Source: GCA-016699835 sp964543905
GTDB lineage: Bacteria > Planctomycetota > Phycisphaerae > Phycisphaerales > UBA1924
Assembly (NCBI GenBank): GCA_964543905.1
Contig: CAZIZO010000001.1
Location: 310,001 to 374,000, forward strand
Direction: 5' to 3'
DNA length: 64,000 bases
Below are positions 55,651 through 64,000 of the stretch, piece after piece. The position numbers were made by a program, and so were the translations under genes. The notes beneath the pieces are model-generated. The model worked only from the letters and a program-made list of their open reading frames with translations. It was not told the DNA's origin and did not search any database. Position 1 is the first letter of the stretch. Each line of letters begins with the position of its first letter.

Positions 55651-56229
55651 TCAGGAAGAACGCGTCGAGGCACAGGGCATGGAGGGGGGAAGCACCGACG
55701 CATGGGCACTCGACACAGATTCGTGGTGGAGGGTGCTCGGAGCCTTGCCGAAGGACTCGGGGCAGCGGATGCCGAACTCGGCCGCGATGGCCTTCATCAT
55801 GGCGAGGTGGTGGATGGCGTGGTGGGTGGCGAAGGCGAGTTCGCGGGCGAGGGTGGAGTCGAGTTCGGCCTCGGTGCCGTCGGCGGCGAGCATGACGCGG
55901 ACGCGGACGCTGGCCTTGAGGCTCGCGGCGGATTGTGCGGCGAGGCGGGCCCGGACGTGCTCGATGATGCGGAGGGCCTCGTGGCGGAGCGACTCCATGG
56001 GGAGGTCGCGCTCGCGATGGTCGTAGTCGATGGGCGCGCCGTCGTCATGGGCGGTGACGATGGCGGCGAAGTGGTCGAGGGTGTGGCGAACGTGCTTGCC
56101 GGCGGTGCCGCCGGGGAGGACCCTCGAGTCGGCGCTGTACGCGTCGTCGTTCATGGAGCGCACGAAGTCGGCGCACTGGGCGAGGAGGGCGTCGGCGGCA
56201 AGGGCGACCGGATGAGGGAGGGAGTGCAT
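55651..56229 (-). CDS. DinB-like four-helix protein
   Basis: A 192-residue all-helical protein. The DinB/YfiT-type metal-site pattern is visible: 'GTAGKHVRHTLDHFAAIV' supplies the first His residues and 'FATHHAIHHLAMMKAIAAEF' the later HxxxHH group, which together bind a divalent metal in related thiol-transferase-like proteins. The function in this protein is unknown; relatives include bacillithiol- or mycothiol-dependent enzymes. The C-terminal 20 residues are non-conserved in appearance. It lies 76 bases after the GH3-type gene on the same strand and may be the last gene of that run. Confidence 0.8.
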   Translation of the reverse strand: MHSLPHPVALAADALLAQCADFVRSMNDDAYSADSRVLPGGTAGKHVRHTLDHFAAIVTAHDDGAPIDYDHRERDLPMESLRHEALRIIEHVRARLAAQSAASLKASVRVRVMLAADGTEAELDSTLARELAFATHHAIHHLAMMKAIAAEFGIRCPESFGKAPSTLHHESVSSAHASVLPPSMPCASTRSS

Positions 56230-56305
56230 GGAGTCGGGAGTTCGTTGAGGATGGAGTTGAGTGTGGCCGGATGAGGCTCAAACGGTGGAGTTCGGACGGC
56301 ATCCT

Positions 56306-58045
56306 TCAGCCCGCCCGCTCCCTTTGGGGGGTGGGAGTTCGATGCTCTTCTTGGGAAAAGGTCACCGGCGATTGCTCGGCGGGTTCGAGGTTGGCGAAGG
56401 AGCGGACCTGCTCGATGATCTCTCGGGAGTTGGCGCATCGGGGGCATTTGTGCTGTCCACCGAGTTTGCCGCGGGAGTGCATCCATCGGTGGAAGGTGCC
56501 GAGGGGTAGGGGCGTCACGGTGGGTGGGCCCATGCCGATGCCGTCGGTTCGCTTGGTGGTGTAGTCGACGTTCTGGGACTTGAGGGCGCTGTCGAAGGCG
56601 TCGCGGAAGGCGTCGATCTGGGGGGCGTACGGGTTGGGAGGATCGAGTTCGACGGCGAGTTCGAGGCCGGCGCGGGTGGTGGGTGTTGGGTAGACGGGTG
56701 CGGCGGTGAACTCGCCGACGATGAGGCTGGCGCTCCTGGCGGCGGCGGCGACGGCGTTCTCGATGTGCTCGACGATGAGGTTTTCACCAAAGGCGTTGAT
56801 GAAGTGGCGATGGCGTCCGACGATGCGGAGGCGGGGCGGTGCGAAGGAGTCGAGGTTGCCCTCGTGGCCGAAGGGGGCGGGGATGGAGTCGAACTCAACG
56901 ACGTCGCCGATGATGTAGCGCCAAAGGCCGGCGCAGGTGGACATGACGACGACGTAGCGGACGCCCTTCTGCACCTGGTCGCAGGTGAAGGCGGGCGGGT
57001 TAGGCTGGTCGATCTGGTCGAGGGGGACAAACTCGTAGAAGTTGGCGATGTCGGTGAGGAGTCGCAGGCCCGGATCGCCCCGCGTGTCCTGCATGGCAAT
57101 AAATCCCTCGGAGGCGGGGTACAACTCGAGGCGTCGCGGGAGGTCTTCGCCCGTGGGAGAGCCGGACCAGGCTTGGCGGATGCGCGGATCGAAGGGGGCG
57201 TACTTGACGCCGCCGTGGACAAAGACGGTGAGGTTGGGCCAGAGGTCGCGGAGGGTTTCGATCTTTCGTCCTTGCTCGCGGGCGAGTTGCATCATGCGGT
57301 CGAAGAGGACAAGGGCCCAGGAGCACATGCCGCTGACCATGCGGACATCCTGGTTCATGCAGAGTTTGGCCATGGCCTCAATTTTGGTGGGCCAATGGCT
57401 GAGGAGGGCCACCTCGGGTCCGGGGAGGTAGAGGTGAGAGATGGGCCACTTGATGAGCGGCGTGACGATGCCGGAGAGATCGCCGGTGCGGATGCCCTTG
57501 GGGCTGGTGTCGAGTTTGGTGGTGCCGCCGAGGAAGAGGCTCTTTCCCGCGCAGAGCGAGGGGAGGGAGATGCCGATGCGGTGGAGGTTGGAGAAGATGT
57601 CAAGGGAGGCGAGGAAGTTGGACTTGAGCATCGCCTGAGAGACGGGGATGAACTTATCACCGGCGGTGGTGCCGCTGGTCTGGGCAAAGTCCTGGACGAG
57701 CCCGGGCCAGAGCACATCCGGCTCGGCCCCCTCGCGCATGCGGGCGATGGAGTCCTTGAAGGCGTACCAGTCGGCGATCGGGACGGCCTGGCGGTAGGCC
57801 GCGAGCATGTCGAGGTGGGGAAGATCGACGAACGTGGCGAAGCCGTGCCTCTTGCCAAAGTCGGTGTGCTGGGCGGCGCGGAGGAGGTTTCGGAGTTGGG
57901 CGAGTTGGATGCCGGCGGCGTTGCGGGTCCAGTGGTCGAGGTTGGAGAGGAGGCGGATGCGGGAGTTGAGGTAGGCGCGGATGCCGACGCCGATCAGAGA
58001 GGAAGGGCGGAAGTTGGGACCCGGTGGTCGGTAGGTGTGGCGCAT
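56306..58045 (-). CDS. GH3-family acyl-acid amido synthetase
   Basis: A 579-residue adenylating enzyme of the GH3 family, which activates a carboxylic acid with ATP and transfers it to an amine, usually an amino acid. The three nucleotide motifs are present: 'QTSGTTAGDKFIP' (motif 1), 'LYPASEGFIAMQD' (motif 2) and 'GLWRYIIGDVVEF' (motif 3). 'RHRHFINAFGENLIVEHIEN' at the C-terminal domain boundary is also typical. Plant members conjugate auxin and jasmonate; bacterial ones are little studied. AGGAG lies six bases before the ATG. It starts 27 bases after an alpha/beta hydrolase gene, so the pair may make and break an amide or ester. Confidence 0.9.
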   Translation of the reverse strand: MRHTYRPPGPNFRPSSLIGVGIRAYLNSRIRLLSNLDHWTRNAAGIQLAQLRNLLRAAQHTDFGKRHGFATFVDLPHLDMLAAYRQAVPIADWYAFKDSIARMREGAEPDVLWPGLVQDFAQTSGTTAGDKFIPVSQAMLKSNFLASLDIFSNLHRIGISLPSLCAGKSLFLGGTTKLDTSPKGIRTGDLSGIVTPLIKWPISHLYLPGPEVALLSHWPTKIEAMAKLCMNQDVRMVSGMCSWALVLFDRMMQLAREQGRKIETLRDLWPNLTVFVHGGVKYAPFDPRIRQAWSGSPTGEDLPRRLELYPASEGFIAMQDTRGDPGLRLLTDIANFYEFVPLDQIDQPNPPAFTCDQVQKGVRYVVVMSTCAGLWRYIIGDVVEFDSIPAPFGHEGNLDSFAPPRLRIVGRHRHFINAFGENLIVEHIENAVAAAARSASLIVGEFTAAPVYPTPTTRAGLELAVELDPPNPYAPQIDAFRDAFDSALKSQNVDYTTKRTDGIGMGPPTVTPLPLGTFHRWMHSRGKLGGQHKCPRCANSREIIEQVRSFANLEPAEQSPVTFSQEEHRTPTPQRERAG

Positions 58046-58072
58046 GGTGGCTCCTGCCCGGTCGGGGCCGCG

Positions 58073-58903
58073 TCAGCACGCGTCGCGGCGGTCGAGTTGG
58101 TCGGCGAACTCGATCATGGCCTCGGCGAACTCGTCGGGCTTCTCGATCATGGGCGCGTGGCCGCACTGATCGAGCCAGACGATGCGGCTGCCCTTGATCT
58201 GGGCGTGGAACTGCTCGGCGGCTTCGACGGGGGTGACGATGTCCTGCTTGCCCCAGATGATGAGGGTGGGCGAGGTGATGCGGTGGATGTGCTCGCCGAG
58301 GTGGTTTCGACGTGCGGAGCGGCTGAGTTTGACCATGGCACGCGCGCCGCCGCGGTCGGAAAGGGCGGCGTGGGCGCGATCGACATCGGCCTGGTTCATC
58401 TTGGCGTGATCGAAGAAGAGTTCACCGATCTTGCGATCAAGCCAGGCGCGCGAGGGTTTGATCTGGATGTCGGAGACCATGGTCTTTTCGATGAGGCCGC
58501 TGGCCCCGGCGAGGACGAGGCCAGTAACAAGGTCCGGGCGTTCGAGGGCGATGCGCAGGGCGACGTGCCCGCCGAAGGAGTTGCCGACAAGGACCGTGCC
58601 CTTGCCCTGCGTGGACTCTTCGAGGAAACGGATGGTGAGGGCGGTGGCACCGTCGATGGAGCAGTCGTCGTCGCGGAGATCGAGCAGGGGGAGCTCGAGC
58701 ATGGTGGAGCGGAATCGAGGAGCGATGCGGCGCACGACCTCGTCCCAGTGGTCATTCAGCCCGACCAGGCCGTGCAGGAAACAGACGGGGCGCCCCTGTC
58801 CGGACTCGTGGACGCGGGCGAGGACCTGATTGCCCGAGAGGCCGACCAACGGCACGGATCGCGCAGGGGCGAGTGCGGGAGTTGGGGGCATGGGAGCGGG
58901 CAT
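58073..58903 (-). CDS. alpha/beta hydrolase
   Basis: A 276-residue hydrolase. The oxyanion/strand motif 'CFLHGLVGLNDHW' and nucleophile elbow 'VLVGNSFGGHVAL' (Ser109) are clear, and the C-terminal 'DQCGHAPMIEKPDEFAEAM' supplies the catalytic His; the acid is probably in 'IIWGKQDIVTPVE'. The substrate is unknown; similar enzymes cleave meta-cleavage products, esters or lactones. A Pro-rich N-terminus precedes the fold by about 20 residues. It is 27 bases upstream of the GH3-type gene and probably cotranscribed. Confidence 0.87.
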   Translation of the reverse strand: MPAPMPPTPALAPARSVPLVGLSGNQVLARVHESGQGRPVCFLHGLVGLNDHWDEVVRRIAPRFRSTMLELPLLDLRDDDCSIDGATALTIRFLEESTQGKGTVLVGNSFGGHVALRIALERPDLVTGLVLAGASGLIEKTMVSDIQIKPSRAWLDRKIGELFFDHAKMNQADVDRAHAALSDRGGARAMVKLSRSARRNHLGEHIHRITSPTLIIWGKQDIVTPVEAAEQFHAQIKGSRIVWLDQCGHAPMIEKPDEFAEAMIEFADQLDRRDAC

Positions 58904-58978
58904 GCGGGAAGATAGTAAGGGCTTACCGACGAGAGGGAAAACCGGGGTACTGTACTCGAACCGGACCTTGTCGAAACC

Positions 58979-59575
58979 CTAACGCTTGCGGATGGGGGCC
59001 CAATCCACGCCGCTCAGGTCGCTGAGGCGTGCTTCGACGGCGCGGAGGAGTTTGGTTTCGTTCGATCGGTCGCCGAAGAGGCCGAGGGAGGCATGGAGTT
59101 CGATGGCGATGGGGCCTTCGGCGGCCGCAGGATCGTCGGGAGGAGTGGTGCGTCGGCGGGCGATGAGCGTGCCGTGCTCGTCGGTGGGCGTGATCAGTTT
59201 GAAGACGAAGAGGCTTTGGTTGGGAGATTCGACGCTGGTGATGGCGATCTGGCACGCCTCGGCACCCACGCGGGCGGCGGCTTCGAGATCGTTCCAATCG
59301 CCGGTTGTGAGCAAGGTTTCGCCGGTGGAGAAGGAAGGTGTGCTGGAGTACTTGTCGGCAGCGGAGCAGGCGGGGAGGAGCGTCGCGATGCCGAGGAGGC
59401 ACGATGATGTGAAACCACCAAGCCACGAGCGGGAAGCACGGGTGCGGCGAGGCGCGGGAGAAGCGTGATGATGGTCGCGGACGAACGGGTGTACGGGCCG
59501 GGGAGGAGCCATTCGGGGGTGCGGATGGAAGCGAACGACGGACTCGTGGGGGGGAAGTTGGGGCTGGATCGGCAT
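58979..59575 (-). CDS. possible lipoprotein of unknown function
   Basis: A 198-residue protein that contains a late hydrophobic stretch ending in a lipobox-like 'ATLLPACSA' (Cys70 in this model). This would be a lipoprotein signal only if translation starts further downstream; an ATG at 59512 shortens the leader to about 48 residues but neither start has a ribosome site. The rest is a soluble domain ('TTGDWNDLEAAARVGAEACQ' and 'NQSLFVFKLITPTDEHGTLI') that recalls periplasmic components with an FlgN or penicillin-binding-protein-activator (LpoB-like) look; this is weak. It is divergent from phoH with 64 bases between. Confidence 0.65.
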   Translation of the reverse strand: MPIQPQLPPHESVVRFHPHPRMAPPRPVHPFVRDHHHASPAPRRTRASRSWLGGFTSSCLLGIATLLPACSAADKYSSTPSFSTGETLLTTGDWNDLEAAARVGAEACQIAITSVESPNQSLFVFKLITPTDEHGTLIARRRTTPPDDPAAAEGPIAIELHASLGLFGDRSNETKLLRAVEARLSDLSGVDWAPIRKR

Positions 59576-59639
59576 GGGGACTGACGAACGACTAAAATCG
59601 GTGTAGAGCGCGGCTCTCTGGCCGCGTGAGCGGAGGATC

Positions 59640-60707
59640 ATGTCACGGAGTAACTCTCGGGTGGAAGCCACGGTTCGATTTCCTCCTGGTGCTGATCGCG
59701 TGTCGGTGCTGGGCTCATCGGAGCGGAATCTCAAGATCTTACGTGAGGCGCTGGGGGTGCGCGTGGCGTCACGCGGGGCGGCGGTGCACGTGAGCGGGGA
59801 GCGGCATGCCGTCTTCGCGGCGCGGAAGGTGCTGGAGCGTCTTGGACAGGCGGCGCAGGAGAGCCAGACGCTGAATCGTCAGCAGGTGATCGATCTCATC
59901 GCGGATCAGGCGGCGGAAGTCGGCATCGACCGGTCGGACGCGCCGGATGAGGCGGACATGCCGGACGAGGGCGAAGAGGTCGGGAGACGCGCGGCATGGG
60001 ACGGGCGACTTCTGGTGTACGCCGGGGGGCGGGCGGTGCGTCCTCGGACGGCGAATCAAGAGCGTTACCTCACGTCGATCAAGGACCACGATTGTGTGTT
60101 TGCGATCGGACCGGCGGGAACGGGGAAGACGTATCTGGCGGTGGCGGCGGCGGTGCACCTGCTGAAGACGGAGCGGGTGAAGCGGGTGGTGTTGGTGAGG
60201 CCGGCGGTGGAGGCGGGGGAGAAACTGGGCTTTCTGCCGGGCGACATCGAGGCGAAGGTCAACCCGTACTTGAGACCGTTGTTTGACGCGTTGCATGACA
60301 TGATGGACTTCCACACGGTTCGTCGGTTCATGGAGAGCGACGTGGTGGAGATCGTGCCGTTGGCGTTCATGCGAGGACGGACGCTGAACAACGCGGTCAT
60401 TATCCTGGACGAGGCGCAGAACACCACGCGGGCGCAGATGAAGATGTTCCTGACCCGCATGGGAAACGGGAGCAAGATGATCGTCACGGGGGATGTCACG
60501 CAGATCGATCTGCCCGATCCACGGGAGAGCGGGCTGATCGACGCGGCGAGGAAACTGCGTCGGGCGAAGGGCATCGACTTCATCCAACTGGACCGCGAGG
60601 ACGTGGTTCGTCATCCGCTGGTGCAACGCATCATCGATGCCTATGGAGAAGATGAGAAGCGACCTGGCGAGGCGAAGCCCACGGACCACGAAGGGCGCGA
60701 GGACTAG
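59640..60707 (+). CDS. phoH: PhoH-like ATPase (YbeZ)
   Basis: A 355-residue ATPase of the PhoH/YbeZ type, thought to act with YbeY in rRNA processing and stress. An N-terminal KH-like domain (about residues 8-75) precedes the P-loop 'GPAGTGKTYLAVAAAV' at about 156. 'VVLVRPAVEAGEKLGFLPGD', 'FMRGRTLNNAVIILDEAQNT' (Walker B) and 'MIVTGDVTQIDLP' are hallmark stretches. It is the first gene of the phoH-pgpH pair; in most bacteria ybeY follows, but no ybeY is seen in the remaining window. The C-terminus is short and charged. Confidence 0.95.
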   Translation: MSRSNSRVEATVRFPPGADRVSVLGSSERNLKILREALGVRVASRGAAVHVSGERHAVFAARKVLERLGQAAQESQTLNRQQVIDLIADQAAEVGIDRSDAPDEADMPDEGEEVGRRAAWDGRLLVYAGGRAVRPRTANQERYLTSIKDHDCVFAIGPAGTGKTYLAVAAAVHLLKTERVKRVVLVRPAVEAGEKLGFLPGDIEAKVNPYLRPLFDALHDMMDFHTVRRFMESDVVEIVPLAFMRGRTLNNAVIILDEAQNTTRAQMKMFLTRMGNGSKMIVTGDVTQIDLPDPRESGLIDAARKLRRAKGIDFIQLDREDVVRHPLVQRIIDAYGEDEKRPGEAKPTDHEGRED

Positions 60708-60902
60708 CCCGAAGCGGGTTGCGGGTTGGCCCCCCTGTGCGGGGGCGCATAGGCTGGGGGCTCTCCTCGATTGGACGGACCGGGCTTGGCGAAAAGACCA
60801 AGTTGCGGTTGGATGGCGTGCGAAGGACGACGATTCTGATACCATCTTCCATCAAGGACTCTCCGTGTTTGAGGTCCCGGATGTCTTGAATCACCCCGTA
60901 CG

Positions 60903-63284
60903 ATGCCTCAGGACCTTTCCAACTCACCTCGGAGCGCCACGCTGGGACGGGTGCTGCGTGGGCGATCGCGAGATGATGCGAACTGGCGCGAGCGCGTGGA
61001 CGACGTGATCGTGGCCAAATCATGGGTGGGACTGGCAATCGCGCTGGTGTTTGCGGCGGTGGCAAGCGCGCTGGCGCTGTGGACGCAGAACAAGCCGCTG
61101 GTCGCGATTGGCCGCGTGATGGACGAGACGCGGATCGTGCGCGTTCGACTGGAACTGGAAGACCGAGAGCAGACGGAGCAGAATCGGCAGGCGGCGAGGC
61201 AGGCGACCCCGCGGGTGTACGTGGCCATTGAGCCGGCGTTGGAAGCGATTCGTGCGTCGCTCGAGAACTTGCCGCGGGCGCTGGCGAACGTGGACGACGT
61301 GCGAGGCATTGACCCGGAGATCCAGAAGCAGTTCCAGTTGACTCCCGAGTCGCTGGCGGCGGTTCGCGGCGAGGCGACGAACGGGGAGCCGTCGCCGTCG
61401 TGGCTCAACCGCGTACGGACGCTGATGCGCGTGCTGCAGACCCGCCCGCTGCTGGACGCCGCGACATGGCAGCAATCGGTGCAGCAGGGCACCCACACCA
61501 CCATCCGATTGATCGTGGGCAAGGAAGAGTTGCCCCCGGTGTTGCGTCGCGAGGTCATCAGCGTGGATGATCCACGCCTCGCCGATGCGATGGAGGCTGC
61601 GGCACGCGACGCGGGGTTCACGGGCGCGTTGCGAGAGTTGGTGGTTCGGCGGCTGACGGCGAATCCGACCGCGACGTATCGGTTCGACGCGGCGGCGACG
61701 GCGGAGGCGCAGAACGTGGCGGCGGAGTCCGTGCTCCCGGCGTACCAGGTGAGCCCGCCCGGACAGACGATCTTTCAGCGGGGCGAACGGCTGACGCCGG
61801 ATCAGTACGAGTTGTACAAGGCCGAGTTGGCGCGAGTGAACGAGACGACGGAATCATGGCGCCTCGCGCTGCGTCGCCTGGCGGTGATCGGGACGGTGGT
61901 GGCGATCACCTTCGGATTGGCGGGGTACACGGTGCTGTTCGTGCCGCGCATCCGGGCGAGCGCGTCGCGGATGCTGAGCCTGGCGGGCATCTTGCTCGCC
62001 GCGCTCGGGGTGTCGTGCGTGGCGACGGCCGAGGCGCCGGACTTCAAGGCCGTCACCACGGTGATCCCGACCGTGGTGGTCGCGCTCGTCGTGGCGGTGG
62101 GGTACGACCGGCGCTCGGCGTTGGCGTACGCGCTGCTCGAGGGGCTGCTCGCGTGCGTCGCCTTGCGGGAAGACCTGGGGACGATCGTCACGATGATCAT
62201 CGGGATCGCCTGCGTGGTGACGATGCTCCGCGAAATCCGGGATCGAAACTCGCTGCTCCGCATCAGCGTGGTGACGGCGCTCGGGCTCGCGACGGCGACG
62301 ATTGCCACGAGCCTGATCGAGCGCCCGATCCTGAACACGGTCGCGGGCTCGGACCCGCGGATCGACACGGGATTCATCGTGCTGCGTGAGACGATTCGTG
62401 ATGCCGGGCTCGTCGCGGGAGCGACGCTGGCGGTGGGCGGGCTGCTCTTCTTCGTGCTGGCCCGGGTCGAGCGCGCGTTTGGGGTGACGACGGGCCTCAC
62501 ACTCATCGAACTTCGCGACCCGAAGCAACCCTTGCTCCGCGAGTTGCAACTGCGAGCGCCGGGGACGTACAACCACGCGCTCAACGTGGCGAGCATCGTC
62601 GAGCCCGCGGCGGAGGCGATCGGAGGGAATGGGTTGCTCGCCTACGTCGGCGCGCTCTACCACGACGTGGGCAAGATGATCAAGCCCGAGTACTTCGTCG
62701 AGAACCAATCGGGCGGGCCCAATCGCCACGACAAACTGAGCCCCGCGATGTCGCTGCTGGTCGTTGTCGGGCATGTGAAGGACGGCATGGAACTCGCCCG
62801 AGAGTACGGCATCCCCCGCAACATCCAGCACTTCATCGAGAGCCACCACGGAACGACGCTGGTCGAGTTCTTCTACCACCGTGCCAAGAAGCAGGCCGAA
62901 GGCAAGGACGAGGATGACGGCCAGGTGCCCGACGAGATCGAGTATCGCTACCCCGGGCCTAAGCCGGCGACGAAGGAGGCGGCCGTGCTCATGATCGCCG
63001 ATGCCGTCGAGAGCGCGACGCGCGCGATGAGCGACCCGACGCCCGCCCGCATCGACGCGCTGGTGCGGCAGATCGCCAACAAGCGGCTCCTGGACGGGCA
63101 GTTCGACGATTGCGAACTCACGCTCCGCGAACTCACCAAAATTGTCGAGAGCATCAGCCGAACGGTGGCGAGCATGTACCACGGGCGCATCAGTTACCCC
63201 GCGGGTGAGCGCGATGACGACGCGAAACTCAAGACGAGCGAGTTTACCAAGACCCAAGCGGGGATTGAAACGAAGCGGGCGTGA
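60903..63284 (+). CDS. pgpH: seven-transmembrane HD phosphodiesterase (PgpH / YqfF)
   Basis: A 793-residue membrane enzyme that hydrolyses c-di-AMP in characterised relatives. An N-terminal helix ('WVGLAIALVFAAVASALALW') is followed by the extracytoplasmic 7TMR-HDED region (to about 320, with 'QVSPPGQTIFQRGERLTPDQ'), seven helices (about 320-530), and a cytoplasmic HD domain. The metal-site His is in 'GTYNHALNVASI' (about 557) and the HD pair in 'ALYHDVGKMIKPEYF' (about 586); 'HHGTTLVEFFYHRA' adds further ligands. The family order phoH-pgpH is kept, 195 bases apart. The start is the ATG at 60903; no strong ribosome site was seen. Confidence 0.93.
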   Translation: MPQDLSNSPRSATLGRVLRGRSRDDANWRERVDDVIVAKSWVGLAIALVFAAVASALALWTQNKPLVAIGRVMDETRIVRVRLELEDREQTEQNRQAARQATPRVYVAIEPALEAIRASLENLPRALANVDDVRGIDPEIQKQFQLTPESLAAVRGEATNGEPSPSWLNRVRTLMRVLQTRPLLDAATWQQSVQQGTHTTIRLIVGKEELPPVLRREVISVDDPRLADAMEAAARDAGFTGALRELVVRRLTANPTATYRFDAAATAEAQNVAAESVLPAYQVSPPGQTIFQRGERLTPDQYELYKAELARVNETTESWRLALRRLAVIGTVVAITFGLAGYTVLFVPRIRASASRMLSLAGILLAALGVSCVATAEAPDFKAVTTVIPTVVVALVVAVGYDRRSALAYALLEGLLACVALREDLGTIVTMIIGIACVVTMLREIRDRNSLLRISVVTALGLATATIATSLIERPILNTVAGSDPRIDTGFIVLRETIRDAGLVAGATLAVGGLLFFVLARVERAFGVTTGLTLIELRDPKQPLLRELQLRAPGTYNHALNVASIVEPAAEAIGGNGLLAYVGALYHDVGKMIKPEYFVENQSGGPNRHDKLSPAMSLLVVVGHVKDGMELAREYGIPRNIQHFIESHHGTTLVEFFYHRAKKQAEGKDEDDGQVPDEIEYRYPGPKPATKEAAVLMIADAVESATRAMSDPTPARIDALVRQIANKRLLDGQFDDCELTLRELTKIVESISRTVASMYHGRISYPAGERDDDAKLKTSEFTKTQAGIETKRA

Positions 63285-63309
63285 CGATCTCGCGTGGCTC
63301 GAACCGGCG

Positions 63310-64000
63310 TCAGTTCAAATCTCGCACCACCCAGGTGGTCGTCTCCCCCACCGTCGCTGGCAGCACGGCGTGCACGAGCACTCCCGAATCGAGCAGTCGG
63401 CGGACGCTCTTGGGCTCGCTGGTGAGCAGGTGGAGCGTGGTGTCGCTCGCGTCGCTGGCGATGGTGTAGCCGGGCGAGGCCAGGCGGAGGAGGTCGAGGT
63501 GGTCAAAGGCCCAACCCGAGGCGGCGACGAGTTGCGCCAGCGTCTGCGCGGGCGCGAGGCCCTCGCTCCGAGGCGTGGATTCCGGGATCGGTGCGGGCTT
63601 GACCTCGCGGATGGTGGCGTCGGCCTCGGGCATGGCGAAGAGGTGGAGGCGCCCCTTGGCATCGAGCCCAAACTGCACGCCGGGCGCGTAGGGGCATCGC
63701 GTGGGGAGTGGTCGCATGCCTTCGAAGAGGGAGGGGAGATCGCGGGGCGTTTTCGGAACCAAGGGCGCCGACGGCGATTTGGTCTCGACGAGGGCGGGGC
63801 TCGGGTCGAATCGGTCCGGGCCGAGGCGTGAGCAGGACTCCGCGGCTCGTGAAGACAAAGGTTCGCCATTCGAGGCGGACGACGCGGGCGACGCTCGGCT
63901 GATGCACTCCAAGATGTGCGTCGTCGGTACGGCGGCGTTCGCACGGTGCAGCGTCGCCGAGGGCAAGGAGCCAATCCGCTGTCCGGCATTGAGGATCGTG
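63310..64000 (-). CDS. partial protein of unknown function (5' end outside window)
   Basis: The frame is open from the right edge to a TGA at 63310, so the N-terminus is missing. The visible ~230 residues begin 'TILNAGQRIGSLPSATLHRA' and end 'TVGETTTWVVRDLN'. The stretch 'GVQFGLDAKGRLHLFAMPEA' and 'QLVAASGWAFDHLDLLRLAS' look like folded protein, with a mixed beta pattern; no known motif was found. It converges on pgpH with 25 bases between the stops. Two other minus-strand frames overlap it, but this one has the more protein-like composition and reaches the edge. Confidence 0.65.
   Translation of the reverse strand, partial: TILNAGQRIGSLPSATLHRANAAVPTTHILECISRASPASSASNGEPLSSRAAESCSRLGPDRFDPSPALVETKSPSAPLVPKTPRDLPSLFEGMRPLPTRCPYAPGVQFGLDAKGRLHLFAMPEADATIREVKPAPIPESTPRSEGLAPAQTLAQLVAASGWAFDHLDLLRLASPGYTIASDASDTTLHLLTSEPKSVRRLLDSGVLVHAVLPATVGETTTWVVRDLN

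Noticed and set aside
63315..63989. Alternative minus-strand frame over the right-edge gene.
   Set aside because: Its sequence is Arg/Pro/Ser-rich, whereas the overlapping frame ending at 63310 has a folded-protein composition and reaches the edge.

Overview
The window is very GC-rich, dense in genes and clearly bacterial. It looks like part of a draft or metagenomic scaffold from the planctomycete class Phycisphaerae. Three things point there: several secreted proteins end in a twin acidic 'DVDDG...GGVTIDDLLYYL' module closing in Gly-Cys; a giant exported protein carries an N-terminal LEPR-type 'LERRQMLF' motif; and 'GGTGTSPV'-type palindromic repeats lie inside genes. No rRNA, tRNA, CRISPR array or classical transposase was recognised. 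A ten-N scaffold gap flanked by poly-C artefact sits at 27792-27873 and breaks one gene that is almost certainly intact in the organism.

Layout. 1-8075 (minus): the N-terminal ~2,690 residues of a giant repeat-rich surface protein, running off the left edge. 8779-9957: pheA (chorismate mutase-prephenate dehydratase). 10099-11055: a small membrane protein. 11077-18216 (minus): nuoJKLMN, the membrane half of respiratory complex I without nuoA-I. 18483-21164, 23401-24441 and 26002-28502: secreted dockerin-tagged proteins around lpdA (21406-22974) and an MNT-HEPN toxin-antitoxin pair (25101-25809). 28484-32602: an acyl-CoA ligase, a SPOR lipoprotein, a HAD phosphatase and an unknown conserved protein.

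32924-40089 is a tight four-gene envelope operon: a membrane-anchored coiled-coil giant, a Gln-rich secreted protein, an alpha/alpha-toroid repeat protein and a secreted beta-rich protein. A 34-bp near-perfect palindrome lies upstream. 40114-51722 is a polysaccharide export and modification locus: glycosyltransferase, methyltransferase with coiled coil, Wzt-type ATPase, Wzm-type permease, a GH43-like secreted protein and a second methyltransferase. An opposite-strand, lower-GC pair (subtilisin-like protease and CTERM-tagged protein) sits between wzm and wzt.

51723-52790 is a repeat-rich patch: a 21-bp tandem array with an inverted repeat in most units, then a 293-bp element bounded by 33-bp inverted repeats that encodes a 65-residue protein like a recombinase core-binding domain. 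52790-59575 holds small unknown proteins, an NRDE/TANGO2-like protein carrying an inserted repeat, a DinB-like protein, a GH3 acyl-amido synthetase, an alpha/beta hydrolase and a possible lipoprotein. 59640-63284 is phoH followed by the seven-transmembrane HD phosphodiesterase pgpH. A partial gene runs off the right edge.

The genes form separate functional blocks: respiration, envelope and surface proteins, polysaccharide export, and RNA or c-di-AMP turnover. Functions are from motif reading only; no database search was run.
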